Positions 23,601 through 36,392 of a stretch of DNA of 64,000 bases are shown here, piece after piece. The stretch is from NCBI GenBank assembly GCA_030141605.1, contig JAQGDQ010000024.1, positions 513,501 to 577,500 of the forward strand. The letters run 5' to 3'. Numbering within the stretch: position 1 is the first letter of the stretch; each line of letters opens with the position of its first letter. Source of the stretch: Tubiluchus corallicola (lineage: Eukaryota; Priapulida; Priapulimorpha; Priapulimorphida; Tubiluchidae). Under the pieces are notes generated by a model. The model did no database searches. It saw only the letters and a program-made list of their open reading frames with translations, and was not told the DNA's origin. Made by a program: the position numbers and the translations under genes.

Positions 23601-24040
23601 AAAATCACTGTAAAAATAAACGAGTAGGAATTCTGAGATGAAAGCAGCTTCATCTATCATGCACAGAACATCAATTTTACGCTATAAGTACGCTAACTAG
23701 TTAAAGCTCTAAGGTACGTTTAGATCGCAATACATCATTAACAGAGAACATTGCAGTAGCAAGCTTTTATTGTAATGAAATACCCGTTCAAGTCTGCTTG
23801 TGAACATGAAGTTCGAGATTTTGCACACGGGAAACGTTTCGACAACGAAGTGTGCAGATTTTGTTCCACTGACATTTTGAATAACACACTTGCCTATTGT
23901 GGACGACATATTCATAGTTGCCAAGAATTATTTCGTACAAACGCATTTGGCAACTGTTATAGCGTCGAAGAAAATGGTAAAATCAAGATGGCCCCAGCTA
24001 AATGTTCCCTATGGGCAAACTGCCACCAGAATAATCTTGT
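20660..24040. other. No gene supported
   Basis: AT-rich DNA. A 114-codon plus-strand frame at 23775-24119 has eight cysteines but runs into the CAT microsatellite. It has no signal peptide or known pattern, so it is not called. A diverged tRNA-like word (ggctatggtggtagaacg) occurs near 22516. Confidence 0.4.
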
Positions 24041-24117
24041 ATCATCATCATCATCATCATCATCATCAGTCATCATCATTATAATCGTCTTCATCATAAT
24101 AGACGATCAACATCATT
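24041..24117 (+). repeat. (CAT)n microsatellite
   Basis: About nine perfect TCA units, followed by imperfect ones. Confidence 0.9.
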
Positions 24118-24314
24118 AGAATAATACTGATAATGATGATTATCATTTCAAAGGACAATACTGGCGGCAGCTGATGATAATGATAATTCATTTTTTTAAA
24201 AATGGTCATTAGATACTACTGACTATTTTACTGACTGGGCTCTATGGAGTATTTTTTCCATCACTTTCATTGCGTTAAACTGAACTGACAGGCTGGTTTC
24301 TGCTGTAATAGATA

Positions 24315-24515
24315 GACTGGACTGGACTGGCCTGGACTGGACTGGACTGGACTGGACTGGACTGGACTGGACTGGGCAGGACTGACTGGACTGAACATGC
24401 TTTTGCACTGAATTGGACTAAACTGAATGGACCGAACTGGACTATTATGGACTGAGCTGGACCGAGTTGGGCTGGACAGGACTAGAATCAGATGGATTGT
24501 ACTGAATAGGCTAAC
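24315..24515 (+). repeat. (GGACT)n pentanucleotide array, perfect then degenerate
   Basis: About twelve near-perfect ACTGG units (24315-24391) decay into ggactgaactgg variants up to about 24515. Minus-strand frames give repeating QSSPV peptides, artefacts. Confidence 0.85.
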
Positions 24516-24519
24516 AAGG

Positions 24520-25955
24520 AGGCTGACTAACTGTACCATATTAATAACTAAACGTCTTCTATATTGTTGCTATAACACTCCCTCAGTTAATATGAGTTTA
24601 TTAAAAACAATGGAAGACAATTATAATTTGTCTTTCTCAAACATAAGTATAGTAAGCATCCTGTGCTGCTCTGGGTAATTCTGCATATTAGACAATGTGG
24701 ACAAATAATCTGTTAAAGAAAAGTTAAATAAGACAGTAAGAAAACCTGAAATTCCAATTTAAAATGAATTAAAACGGATTTCAGTGACGCTTGCGTGACG
24801 TCATTGGTCCGGTAAATAATTTGTTGCGCATTTAATGAATTTATCCAGTAGAATTTCCCACTAAAACGAGTCGCATAGCTCGCTGGCAAAGTGGTTTAGT
24901 ATCGTCGCCGGCTCGAGATAGCTACAAGTTATTGAATCAGACCCGGGAAAATCAATTTGCATGCACAGAGCAATGCTTCATAGCTGACAGTCATTATGGC
25001 TTGAGGGCTGGCCGAGCAAATTATTCCTTTATGTGATCTGTCAGATGTATTATGAGTAAACAATGGCAGGCCGACAGACAGACAGAGCCCAAGGGCCGTC
25101 TTATGGACGACCAAGAGATCTCTTGAAGCATTGAAATGGAGCTAAAACACAACAACACAAAGCTTTTAATTATAGCAATTAGTCTAAATGATTTCACCAT
25201 TCAGCAAATATTACCGTAGAGTCTGTAGATTTTCTTCGTGCTCAACGTTGGTGTGATTAATATATAATAATAAATGAGTGCATGAAAAATGTAAGTAGAA
25301 ATAACAACAATGAAATATGTGCTCTGGAGATTAGTATGACGTCATGATAAGAAATATAAGATGAAGAACAATAAAAGTTGTGCAATTAAAACAATTAAAA
25401 CCTTGAACCATATGCAAACATTTGCCCATTATGAAGTCACGTCTTATGCCAATTATATTTCTTTTGTATCGATTCTAGCATAAGAACACAAGCTCTTCTG
25501 ATTACAAGTTTGGTGCTGTAGCCTCAAAGCCTGAAATTTGCTGTGTCAACCTTGGCATAATTTCTCAGTATAACTAGATTTTGGGATTAATCAATGCAAG
25601 TAATTTTTTAATCATATTGTACATTTTCAAAACAGATTACTGAGCGTATCTAGAAAACTATTATAGGACACCTCGCATTATTACGTCACTTTTATAACGT
25701 TCAAGATTATAAGGTTTATATGTAAATTTTAAATGTACGTCAAATGCATTATAGCATAAAAATAATGCATGCAAAATAAGTACAATTGTCGTATTACACA
25801 CATTGATAACCTGTTCACTGTTATACTTGACCAATGACCATGGGCAGTAATTCAAGATCAATTTAAAAATAATGATTTATTTTAGTGATAGCAAGCACAG
25901 GCAAGTACGCTCCTTTAATGCCCCCATCAACATACTCTTGATATTAGAACAGCTC
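24520..25955. other. No gene supported
   Basis: AT-rich DNA. A weak tRNA-like stretch starts at about 24876 (tagctcgctggcaaagtgg), but a B box is not convincing. Confidence 0.4.
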
Positions 25956-25959
25956 TTAG

Positions 25960-26430
25960 TTGTGTGTTTGTCTTTAAAAATTTGTTGTTTAAGTCAAGTT
26001 TAGCAAGTAGTATCATCTATGTATGTTTGAGTGAATAAAGCATTCTTTTCAATCTTTTGCTTTAAATTTCTGAATCAGTTTAGTCCGCATTTTTAACTAC
26101 ACTACTTAACGACAAGTTTTCGTTAAAGAAGTGACATGAAAAAGTCACTAATAAAGGAAAAACAATAGAAGCAAATGCGTCGTCTCCTTTTGAGATTTTA
26201 TTCTTCTGTACAGGAAACAAAACTATCAAATTGCTTGTCACTTTTTAATGTCACTTTTTTACTTGCCGGTAAGTAGTGCAAGTGAACAACAATGCGGACT
26301 AAACAGACTCAGACATTTAAAACAAAAGATTGAAAATAATGCTTAATTCACTCAAACGTACATAGATGACACTACTAAAAAAATTTGCTAAACTCTGTTT
26401 TAAACATAAACTTCTAAATACACAAACCAA
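25960..26430. mobile_element. Long imperfect inverted repeat (foldback MITE-like, ~470 bp)
   Basis: Left arm words, in order: agtttagcaag, tcatctatgta.gtttgagtga, aagcatt.ttttcaatcttttg, agtttagtccgca, cactactta and gtgaca.gaaaaagt. They recur as reverse complements on the right from about 26230 to 26400 (tgcggactaaac, caaaagattgaaaataatgctt, tcactcaaacgtacatagatga, tttgctaaactc). Arms are about 200 bp and roughly 75-80% complementary around a short centre near 26195. No reading frame is present. Confidence 0.65.
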
Positions 26431-26439
26431 TGTTTAATT

Positions 26440-27380
26440 TCCCAACACACACTTGAAATACTCAGTTTTACTTACTTTCATTTCATAAATACATTTGTAC
26501 AATTTTGTATCTAAAAATTATTCATCACTATTTTTAGTCCATCTGAAAAAGCAGACAGCATCTGTGAAACTATAGTGATTCAATTAAATATTTTTTTCCC
26601 GAAATGAAAAATTCATTTATCGTAGACCATTTTAAATGGTACCATATTTTCGCACTCACATGCACCCAAGAATATCGTAATTGATTTCGTAATCATTCAA
26701 AGTGGTTGTCTATTTCTCAATTTCTACGTAGAAAAAATGGGAAATGTAATTGATAAGCCTTACAGGCGACCAACTTGGGTTTTTAAGCAGCTACCCTTTT
26801 TAAACAAATTAAGATACTTCTAATGAACAGTCATGCTAGACTTGATGTTTGCATAATGTATCGTGACTTGAATAAGTCTTCCTAAATTTACAGTTATTCG
26901 CTGTGTGATATGCGAATTTCACTTTCAGACGTTTTACGCACACAGTCATTAATGGAAAGTTAACGGACTGTGACGTAATGTACATTAAAATAACGTTTTA
27001 AAATTGTCGTGACTATTAGGCCTCTAATAAAACTCTGGTGGTTTTTGCACGATTTGTGCAAATTATTGCTGTTAGTGTTTAATATTTGCCACAGAATTAA
27101 ATTATTTCAGTCAGATCAATAAAACTGTGTAAATTTATGGTTTAATTATGAAGCCGCAGTAACTGAAAAATTAATCAGAAAGTCCTCATAATTTTTATTT
27201 TACAGAGTAAAATAATCATATATATTATAGTGGTTAGAAATAACGACTGCGCAGCAATAGTAATATTTATTTTTAAGTGTAATAAGCAATTAACTGGTTT
27301 TAGTGATTTGAAATAACGTTTGAATAGCGTGCACCTATCCAATTCATAATATTTGATTTGGGGCATATTAAACGCATATT
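26440..27380. other. No gene supported
   Basis: AT-rich intergenic sequence with no recognisable gene or repeat. Confidence 0.4.
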
Positions 27381-27577
27381 AAAGAGAGAGGAAAGAAAAG
27401 GTAGGTAGGCAGGTAAAGAGAGAAAAAGAGGAGAGAAAGAGAGAGAAACAGAGGAAAATAGACAGAATAAGAGAGGGAAAGAGAGAGAGAAGAGAGAGAA
27501 AAAAAGAGAAAGAGAGAGAGAGAAACAGGAATATGAACAAAAAAGGAGAGAGAAAAAATAGACAAAAAGCGAGTGCA

Positions 27578-27638
<61 letters not shown>
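27381..27638 (+). repeat. (GA)n-rich purine tract
   Basis: Degenerate GA/AAG sequence leads into a pure (GA)n core at 27582-27627. Opposite-strand frames give Ser/Leu runs that are not genes. Confidence 0.9.
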
Positions 27639-27639
27639 T

Positions 27640-30600
27640 TTATGGTGATCGCTGTGCAGTAATGTCTTTGCTTTCTCACACAATAGGCCAAATACACAGT
27701 TTCACTGTTTGAACAACTGCACCAGCTGAATGTGAACTAAAGGAGGACCCACGGCTGCAGCTTCACTAGAGACATTCATAGTTAATAGCCGCATAACAGC
27801 GTAAGTTAGCGTCCGAATAACGCTTGAATGTTGAACAAGATCTAAATGACTAACTTATTAACAGAAAAAAACACTATACGTTTTACGCTGTTGGTACAGA
27901 AATAAGAAAACTTGTCTTGTGGCATTTTCCCATCTGCGCTTGTTCGTCTGCTTGATCCTAGATCGCCCAAGCAATTTATTAACCGATTCAATATTTGAAG
28001 CTTTATGCAGCGCGCTATGAATAAACGTGTAACTGCTTATAGCAAAATTCTGATAAACCGCCTCCTAACTTTTAAGAGAATACCTATGAACCAAGGGTGA
28101 GTGTGTGACATAAGCATCCGAAAGAAGTCAGTTCTTTGCCCCTTAGATTGTGTAGTTTGTATATAACATTAGAACGGCGTTTGTTTAACGTTTCCAAATC
28201 TTAGTCGTAACTGACGGAGAAACACATTTAATATATTGTAAAATATAATTATTGGAACTTTATCGTTGGTGTTCCTTGCTTATATTGTTTACTCATATTC
28301 GAATTTGATTTCCGCGCAATTAAACCTTATTATAAAGGACATAAATGCTACTTCTGATGTGCAGGGTGTATGAAAATGGTATAGCATTCTTTCTACACCT
28401 AAAACTAGTCAAATTATGACAAATTTATAAAAAGTATTTTTAATACTTTAATAACAAAATATTTTTATTTAATCTGTTTTTAATTCTCTCTACTTCCTAT
28501 TGCTAGAAATAAAACAAGCAACGAAATTCTTGAAGAAATGAGTTATAACACAATGGGAAACCAACATGAAACATATACCCTCCTATAGGGTTTGTGGCTC
28601 CTATAGCTGCAAATAAAGGCAGTACTAGATAACGAGTGCTCTTTACTCAAAGTTAATTGCTCTTTCTCGCCATTTTGTCTATTTTTATCTAGCCCTTTCG
28701 GTTTCATCTGTACAGGGCAGGCAGTAATTTACTAACATCCTTTACTTGAAATTGTAATTAACAATCATTAATGTGCAGGTAGAGTGCGCATGCGTTTGTT
28801 TCATTTTCCTATTAACTATAACTCGTTTCGACGATAAGCTAACTAGAACTGATGACCTTCGACGACCATAAATTATTAAATACGCGGTGTTGTACAGCTG
28901 CTGTGTTAAAGATGAAACTAGTAGTTCAAATCGCAGCCGTCTTATCTAACCATTAAGGCGATACTATAAATTATTTTGCTTGCTGTTACTCGTGATAAGA
29001 AAATGTGATAATGAAATTATTTTGTTCGATAATTTATTAGTGTGCTACCTGCTACATACTTGTATAGAGAGAGCTTTAGTTTGCGATCATATTGTTTTGC
29101 AAAATAAGAAAGCAATATCGTATCAGACCAGCCTTTAATTTGTCACCTTTTAAACATCAATGTGATTTGCCTAGAGGGGTGCGTAATATCTCATACATGG
29201 CTATAGATTTTATAATAAAAACAAGGCAGAAAATAAATAAATTGTGCCAAAATGAAACAAGATTTAGCAAATGGTAACAAAAAAAAACAGATAAAAGCAT
29301 CAGAAGCAGAAACAGATAAATAAAAGGAGTGCTAAATTACATTTTTACAGCATCCGCTTTTGATTTTGGAGCCTTTTACATTCTGGGTCATTAATAAAAC
29401 AAATTGCTGACAAGACAATAATAAGACAGTAATTCAAAGTCAAGATAAACAAAATTATCCTTAGCTAACAAGTCTGGCTTTTTGAGATTCCATTCACATG
29501 ATATGTACTTGTGGTCGAGGCTTCTCCCAAACCCCTCGGGAGAACTTGCAACTCAAACAAACTTCCTAGCGGTAAACGTTTTGACTGATACAAATTCATA
29601 AAAATAAATTTACAAATTTATTATAAATTTGACACTGCATTTCCTAAAACAGTCCGTGCGTGTAAAATCAGTTTGGTTAGAAATACTACGCCTAATATAT
29701 AGAAAATTGGCTAATTAGTTGTCCCTTGGCGTTAGACATCACCAATCAAGCGAAGTATTGAAACTGACATTGCTTAAAGAGAATCAAAACTAATGCCGTG
29801 TAGCCAAGCTGACCTTTAGCCATATAGCCAAACTGACCTTTACAGAGTGTCTTATTAATGAGAAAGTATCGCTAAACAACCTACGACACGCTACTGTATG
29901 ACAGCAGACAAAAAGGTTGCTAAAGTGTTTTTCCAAACTAATGGTGGTGAATAGAGAGAGAGTTACCTGTCCCCTTTGAGGCAATCGCAGGCAAATATTT
30001 ATGAGAAGGTTTTTCTTGTTTCTTGTAGTGTTTAGCATTAATGTTAGTCAGCTAATTGAAACTGTAAGAGGCTAAGAACGGCAAAACTTCTAAGGATGAT
30101 TCAAGGCAAAGATCAGTTAAACCTCCAAAATTGTAACTTAGGACAAACCAAAATCGAGAACAGATTAAAAAGATGTCTGGTAGAAACATCCTCAATCATT
30201 AAAGTCTCTGTGCTCTGGTTCAGTACCACTTTATTTGTTAACTAAACACGGGAAAAGCTACTGATAAACTACGTCTATTTACATTGGTTACTGTTTGTTA
30301 TTTGATGTAGAAAAAGGTGCGCCAGAAATTAGGCACGCATCGTGGAAAAAGATTTTCTAAAAGGTTTCTTACTCGCAAGTCATTTAGCGAATTCTGCATC
30401 AAAAACGTATTTGAAGTAAAACACTTGCTGCCCATCGTCTCGTATTTTGACATTTGGATGACACTTTCCCGGGAAAATACTGCGACAAACTCGAGCAAGT
30501 ATACATATGAACTGACCGCCTTTGTTCCACCACATTTGGTGAGTCTACAAATGAACCAAACTAAGTATAATCAATGTTCAGACTTTGAAATGTAGTAAAC

Positions 30601-31545
30601 CATCGCGTAAAACGGACCAAGTAATTGATGTGGCCGGATTTCCGGTGTAACCAGCATGTTTAACGGGATAAGTTACAATATTATGAAACCCGTTTTCGAG
30701 TGCGCTTCTATTACTGGGTCAGGTGTTGGGTATTACAAAGTCAGGGTCAATTGCTCCATTACTTCCTGGTGGACATCCAGGTAAAATTTGTTGATTCGTA
30801 CTGTTTGTGCGAAGTCTGAGAATAACATTAAATTTCTGCGTTTGTGGTTATTCACCTATTAAAAATTCAAATTTTCGATGTTTGTTCGTTACAACTATAT
30901 TCTGATTTTACGTTGACGAGTAAGTAACTGTTTTAACGTGTTTAGGTGTGTTGGAAGCACTGGTAGGATTATCAAGATCACCAACACCACTGAAAAGATT
31001 TTGAACATTATTTTCCATTTCATGTTTACTCCTAGAAATTCGCTATAATTACATAGCAATATGTGTAGTGCTGTTTTAAATAGTATATTTTATTGTTTCA
31101 ATCGATTTTGGAGGATTTTCAACCATGGCCAAGAATGTAAAAAGCACAAAGTAGAAAAATACCTTTTAGGCGTCACACTTACGTTATTAATTCGCATTTA
31201 TCCATCAACACGCTGAGCACCACTAATGCAATCAACTAATGATCCACTAATGTTGTCATAATCACCTATATTAATAATGTTCGCACTTTGGCATAGATGA
31301 TTAACATAGCGGAAGAAACCTGGATAGCGAATAATAAAAGAAATCTTGCGTCAATGATGATCTGCTTTACTAACCGAGTAACCATGATAATTTAACCTTT
31401 GAGTTTTTGACTCTTGATGTCAACCGTTCAATTTTATTAATCGTGCCTTGCTCTTTTTCTGTTCTTTTAAATAGTGTTTGTGACTATAACAGGTTATGAT
31501 TATAGCATACATAGCTTTGTGCGAGCACATAATAAAATGGCAAAT
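27640..31545. other. No gene supported
   Basis: About 3.9 kb of AT-rich DNA without a credible gene. A plus-strand frame at 30317-30595 follows an AG and contains a GT donor-like site, but it has no recognisable domain. A short imperfect duplication (tagccaagctgaccttta / tagccaaactgaccttta) lies at 29803-29841. Confidence 0.4.
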
Positions 31546-31760
31546 TCTTATCCGACATTGCTCAAGATTTCATCGAAGATCCTGGGATAAAGCGAATATG
31601 GGCAAAAATTTAATGATCGTGTTTGACTTGTGTTTTCACTGAGCAATAAAATGGCTCAACTAGCAAATGAAAAGTAAATTGGCGGCCAACAAAGTATAGT
31701 AGAAATTGCCATAGTTTACGACGCGTTCAAAATGAGGGCCATGGCCAAGAGAAGTTCTGT
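31546..31760 (+). repeat. Interspersed repeat family B, copy 1
   Basis: It shares an ordered set of words with 33917-34110 and 34232-34420: attgctcaaga, ggataaagcga, tttgactt, gcaataaaa and ctagcaaatgaaaagtaaattgg, then ccaacaaa and a C/T-rich tail. All three copies are in the same orientation. Confidence 0.5.
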
Positions 31761-32866
31761 TTGGCTCTTCTCTCAGCAGAGTCTCGTTCTTTCCTTTCGT
31801 CCATTGTATCTTCGTTTTTCTCCCTCTCTGTCTCATTTCATTTCTCCTTTTCGCTTTTCCCTCTCCTTTCCTCTCCTCTGTCCTCAATTACTCTCCTTAC
31901 TCAGCAAAATCATAATGTAAACGTGTAACATTGCGCTATTCATTATTTATTAACAACTACGCCGTCTGGGCTTTTATTCAAGAAAATTACCGCCATAGTT
32001 GCACGTTCATGACCTTGGCAACTCCTTTCAGTCGTGTACTCGTCAAAGCAGAGAAGCTTCCTGAACAGTTTCGTTTTTTTAAATTATTTTGAACAAAAAT
32101 TATCCAGACTCTAGAGCGAAGCTTGATATAGGGCTTAAATGTCGTGGTAAAACATTAATGGAATATACAATGACGCCATACAAAGAATTTGACAAGCGTC
32201 AAATCGAAAAAATGGCGTTTCAGAGTACTAATTCTCAACGATTTTCACAACTTGGCCCACGCGTTACGCCAGAATGAAATTTTGAGTGCAAATCTGGAAG
32301 GCCGTGGTAATAATAAGCCCACAAGTAAAGTGTGGTAGTAAATTGCAATGATTTAAATTTTTGTAATAACTTATGCCATCACAATAAAATCTGTTGTTTG
32401 TGTCTGACAGGAAGGAAACGAGAATTACTTGCAAGATAAAGTCGATCATCCGTCAGTTGTGGCAGATTAAGGCTAACAAAAGCAAATAAATTTAATTTTT
32501 TTCAGAAGGACTTTGTAACTAATCTAAGACAATACAGTCAAGTTAAAAGCAGGCTTACTTTTTGATACTACATGTACATATTTTAACCGAATCAACGAAG
32601 ATCGGTTATTTAGTCACATTCCGGCAAGCACCCGCTAAATTCTTCACTCTGGAAACTCACCAAGCATTACGCTGTCCGGGATGACGCGTTTCAACAACTT
32701 CATCCTAATCACCAGTGCAAATGCATTGAAGAGCTTCAACACGTACAAGAATAGTCTCACGCGTTTTCAGTGGTGCTCATAGTAATAGGCCATGTTTGCA
32801 CAAGGGTTGTTTGCACAGACTTTTCATCTGGTTGAATATGTAATACGCAGGTGGTGAGGACCGACT

Positions 32867-32992
32867 GTTCTTAACCAGAATTAATAATCTGTCACTCAAT
32901 GTTCATTAACGTACCACTACAATAATGAGTGTTCTTAGTCAGACTTAATAATATGTCACTCAGTGTTCATTAAGGTACAACGACATAATACA
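32867..32992 (+). repeat. Tandem direct repeat, two 64-bp copies
   Basis: gttcttaaccagaattaataa at 32867 recurs as gttcttagtcagacttaataa at 32931. Each is followed by t.tgtcactca.tgttcattaa.gtac. Confidence 0.75.
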
Positions 32993-33177
32993 ACCCGCAG
33001 GGATTTTTCAAATGCTTCTATCTGAGGATGAATCGGCAACATTCATCATCTGGTTACGTTGCTGGAAAAACCATATTACTGTTTTTTATTACAGATACAC
33101 ACAACGTCAGTTTATTATACGTTTCCATGCGATATTAATCTGGTTATAATAACGGAATATAATGGCTGGTTTCTTAT

Positions 33178-33275
33178 TTCTTGTTATAGCCGATGTTGCC
33201 ACTTGCATAATAAAATTTCTTATTGTAGCCGGTGTTGCTGCTTGCATACTAAAATTTCTAAAATATTTGCATAAT
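33178..33275 (+). repeat. Tandem 39-bp repeat, two copies plus a remnant
   Basis: ttcttgttatagccgatgtt at 33178 recurs as ttcttattgtagccggtgtt at 33217. Both continue gcc/gct.cttgcata.taaaat. A third truncated copy follows (tttctaaaatatttgcata). Confidence 0.75.
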
Positions 33276-33916
33276 TGGCTTGATTGTTGCCTTAGTGAAA
33301 TATGATATATACTAAACTCGAAATTTCGGGCTCCTGAATTTCATCGAAATAAATTTTGGTGTTTTGTTCAGCATCTAGTATTGGCGTAAAAATTTTAAGG
33401 GTGCAAAAAGAACTTTAAATGAAGCTATGGTAACACAACCAAATTCATTTAATTAGAGAGCACGCAGTAGAGGTGCTGACAGACGTCCTCAAATGAAGTC
33501 ACTATAGCTAAAAATTTATTTTAACCGATTTATTATTGCATACTGATTAACGTTGCTCTAGCAGATTTAAGCAAATGGGCGTCAGCCTTTTCAAGTTATT
33601 CACATTTTTGACTTTGTGATCGTAAGCTTTTCCTGTTCTGAAAAAAAGCAATGGATTTTTCCATCCCTTTGACAAGTTTGATGATTGCAGTTGTCCTAGA
33701 AGCTTTCCGGTTTACCAGTCTTGATTTTGCTGTGAGGCAGGGCTACACACCCACACGCGCGCGAGAACAGACACATTTACTACTGTCGTTGGATAAATTT
33801 AATAGAAAGTGTGCTTCCCAGCAATATTATACGGGGCTGTGGGAAATGATGTGGTCATTATGTGGAACTTATTTATGTGGTTAAGTTTATGAATGAACGA
33901 CAAATTTTAATTCAGC

Positions 33917-34110
33917 ATTGCTCAAGAGCACATCAGGGATTCTGGGACAGTAAACGTTGGACTGAAGTTTAACTTTCGTATTTGACTTTTGCTTTTATTG
34001 ACTTTTGCAATAAAACTATAGTCAACTAGCGAATGAAAAATTGGTAACAACAAAATGAGATAAAAATAGCAGATTTGGCAAGGTATTCCATAACGGCACC
34101 TTTTACATGA
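33917..34110 (+). repeat. Interspersed repeat family B, copy 2
   Basis: It matches copies 1 and 3: attgctcaagag, gattctgggaca, tttgacttttgcttttattg and gcaataaaac, then ctagcgaatgaaaaattgg and aacaacaaaatg. A pyrimidine-rich tail follows. Confidence 0.5.
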
Positions 34111-34231
34111 AAGAAAAGTTCCTTTATATGCCTCTTTTCTCACTGAACCACTTTTTCTGCCTCGCCTTCAAATCTACCCTCACCTCTCTTCCTCTCTGTC
34201 TCTTTTTTGAATAGCATGATTGGCATTGGTC

Positions 34232-34420
34232 TTTCCTTGGGGATAAAGCGAGTGTTAGAAAGAAATTCAGTGTGTCTGTATTTGGCTTGAAAGCTTTTAC
34301 TTTTATTGGGTTATAAATGTTTGAACTAGTATATGAAAAATAAATTGGTATCCAACGAAATGCGAGGGAAGTTGTACTTTATGACGTGTTGGTGCAAGCA
34401 CCGCAACCGTCACAAGAGAA
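34232..34420 (+). repeat. Interspersed repeat family B, copy 3
   Basis: Matches include ggggataaagcgagtg, cttttacttttattgggtta, ctagtatatgaaaaataaattgg and ccaacgaaatg. The copy is about 300 bp downstream of copy 2 in the same orientation. Confidence 0.5.
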
Positions 34421-34513
34421 GAGTTTTTCCCATTAATCCATCTTGTTCTGTTCTTCCATTTCTTTCCAGAACGTTGAACAAATTATTTACCAAAGAAACA
34501 AAATTTATAACAA

Positions 34514-34608
34514 ATAATTTAAAATAAGACGTCATAACGTTATATGACGACATATCTATATAACGTTATGACGTCATATAGACGTCATATCGTCTTATTT
34601 TAAATTAT
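34514..34608. mobile_element. 95-bp hairpin element with perfect 18-bp inverted ends
   Basis: The left arm at 34514-34531 (ataatttaaaataagacg) is exactly reverse-complementary to 34591-34608. The interior repeats ataacgttat twice and contains a full palindromic cAMP-response element core tgacgtca plus two more gacgtc words. It resembles a tiny MITE or a recombination hairpin. The CRE-like sites may be by-products of palindromy. Confidence 0.65.
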
Positions 34609-34619
34609 CCCCTCATTAG

Positions 34620-36392
34620 TAACTGGGTGTCTTATAAATACATTCATCTGGTTTAGTCCACGACACAAAACGTGGGCCTCAAGGAAAACAATTCAAATGT
34701 TGAATTTTTTCCCTTATTTAGGCGGCTTGCCTACCCACCATCACATCACGATAGCAAACTTTTCGTGGGAATTACAGCTTACAAGAGTACACTGCAAATT
34801 CATATCAACGACAATACCAATTTTCCATTAATTTTTCTCAAAATTGCACGCAATAAATAAGACTAATTTGTTTCAGTTGGCCATGCGTGACAAAGCTAAT
34901 TCTCATAAATACGCTAATTATTTTGCGGCTTTTGTTGTTTTAGTAGGAAATTTTAATTTAGTTTGACGTATTCGGGAGTAATTCGTGACGGAATAAAACT
35001 CTAGGGTTTGGTGTTTAACAAAAACATCATGAGTATGGACGGGTGAGTGTTGTTTAATGATACCGGGGTAAAATATATGTAACACAGCGATATTTGTAAT
35101 GTTTTTTAAATTATGCATCACAGAAAACTGTGTGTACATGTGCAGCTTCAACGTAAGAAACTTTATGACTACAACGAATGACCGAAGCGGATTTATTATA
35201 GGTATAGACTGCTCTTTTAAAATTCTAAATAGTGTCATATCGTTATGCAAAATCTCTAAAAGAGTCTTGTTACGTAAAACATTCTATTGTGGAGCTGTGC
35301 ATACATGTCACATTATAGTAGTTATAGCTATCCCTAACACTCTTTAAACCGTGCATGTCTACACAAAATTAATAATCACTAGCTGGTTAGGATTAATTGC
35401 CGTACTTCACAACCAAGACATCTAAGTTGAGAAGTCAGGAGTGTTGCGAAGGCAGAAAAAGCAAAACATTGCGCAGTCTAGCAACAAGCTTGTAAAATAC
35501 GAATCAAGGTAGCCATAAAACGCTATTATATTTAATGACAAACTGAACGAGATGCAGCCAACATTTACGACTGGCACACCGCTTTTACGACATTGAACTG
35601 CCCTGATATTATTTACAATATCCCTACTGAAAGAAAGACTGAGAATATCACAATCACGATCGGCTTTTTACTTTAGATGCATTTCAGCCAGTGCGGTAAT
35701 AGCAAACTTAGAAAAGCCGACTGGAAATAATGACTAAAAAGCAGGCGCTATATTATGTGGACAATGGTTAATGGCTTAATCACTATAAAGAGCCCAGTAA
35801 GTACGCATTACCTAAAGAAAACCACGAGAATAAAACTGTTTTTTCATTACAACTCGCAGGTTTACTAATACATTTGAGGAAAATTGGATTAAAAAATAGC
35901 ATCAAAAGTGTTATGACTGTGTAGTATCAAATAACACTGCTCATGCTTTTCCTTCGATCGTAGATGAATGGTAGCCCCATTCCCGTCTGTGTATATACTT
36001 AATTTTTTTCCTTTTTTGCTGTTAACCAATGTATTTTGTTTAATGGTTCAATGAATAAAAATACTATATTTACGAAATCACCAAAATGCGTCGCCCAAAA
36101 GCAGATTTACTGCAACATGGTGAATTGCACTGCTGCATCTCGCTAACCAGGTTAAACAGATATGGTTCTTAGGAAGTTTTTGTATCTTATTCTTAGGAGA
36201 AAACTTTCATCGCAGTAATTAATTTTGAGAAACAGTAGTTATGTGTTGGTTTTGAGTGGAAGTAACTGGAAAACCGGCCTTACTATTACATGAGGACACT
36301 GTGTAACACGCCATAAGCAATTAACAACAAAAATGTCATTTGTGATACAGAAACAATCAGTGTAAGTATTGTCACATAGACTTGCTCTTACG
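34620..36392. other. No gene supported
   Basis: AT-rich intergenic sequence with no recognisable gene or repeat. Confidence 0.4.

Noticed and set aside
23775-24119. 114-codon cysteine-containing frame
   Set aside because: It ends inside a CAT microsatellite, has no signal peptide, no recognised Cys spacing and no splice support.
24876-24960. tRNA-like stretch tagctcgctggcaaagtgg
   Set aside because: The expected B box is too diverged (tattgaatcaga) and the arms do not pair.
30317-30595. Exon-like plus-strand frame ending near a gtgagt donor
   Set aside because: The acceptor side is weak and the peptide has no recognisable features; kept out of the gene list.
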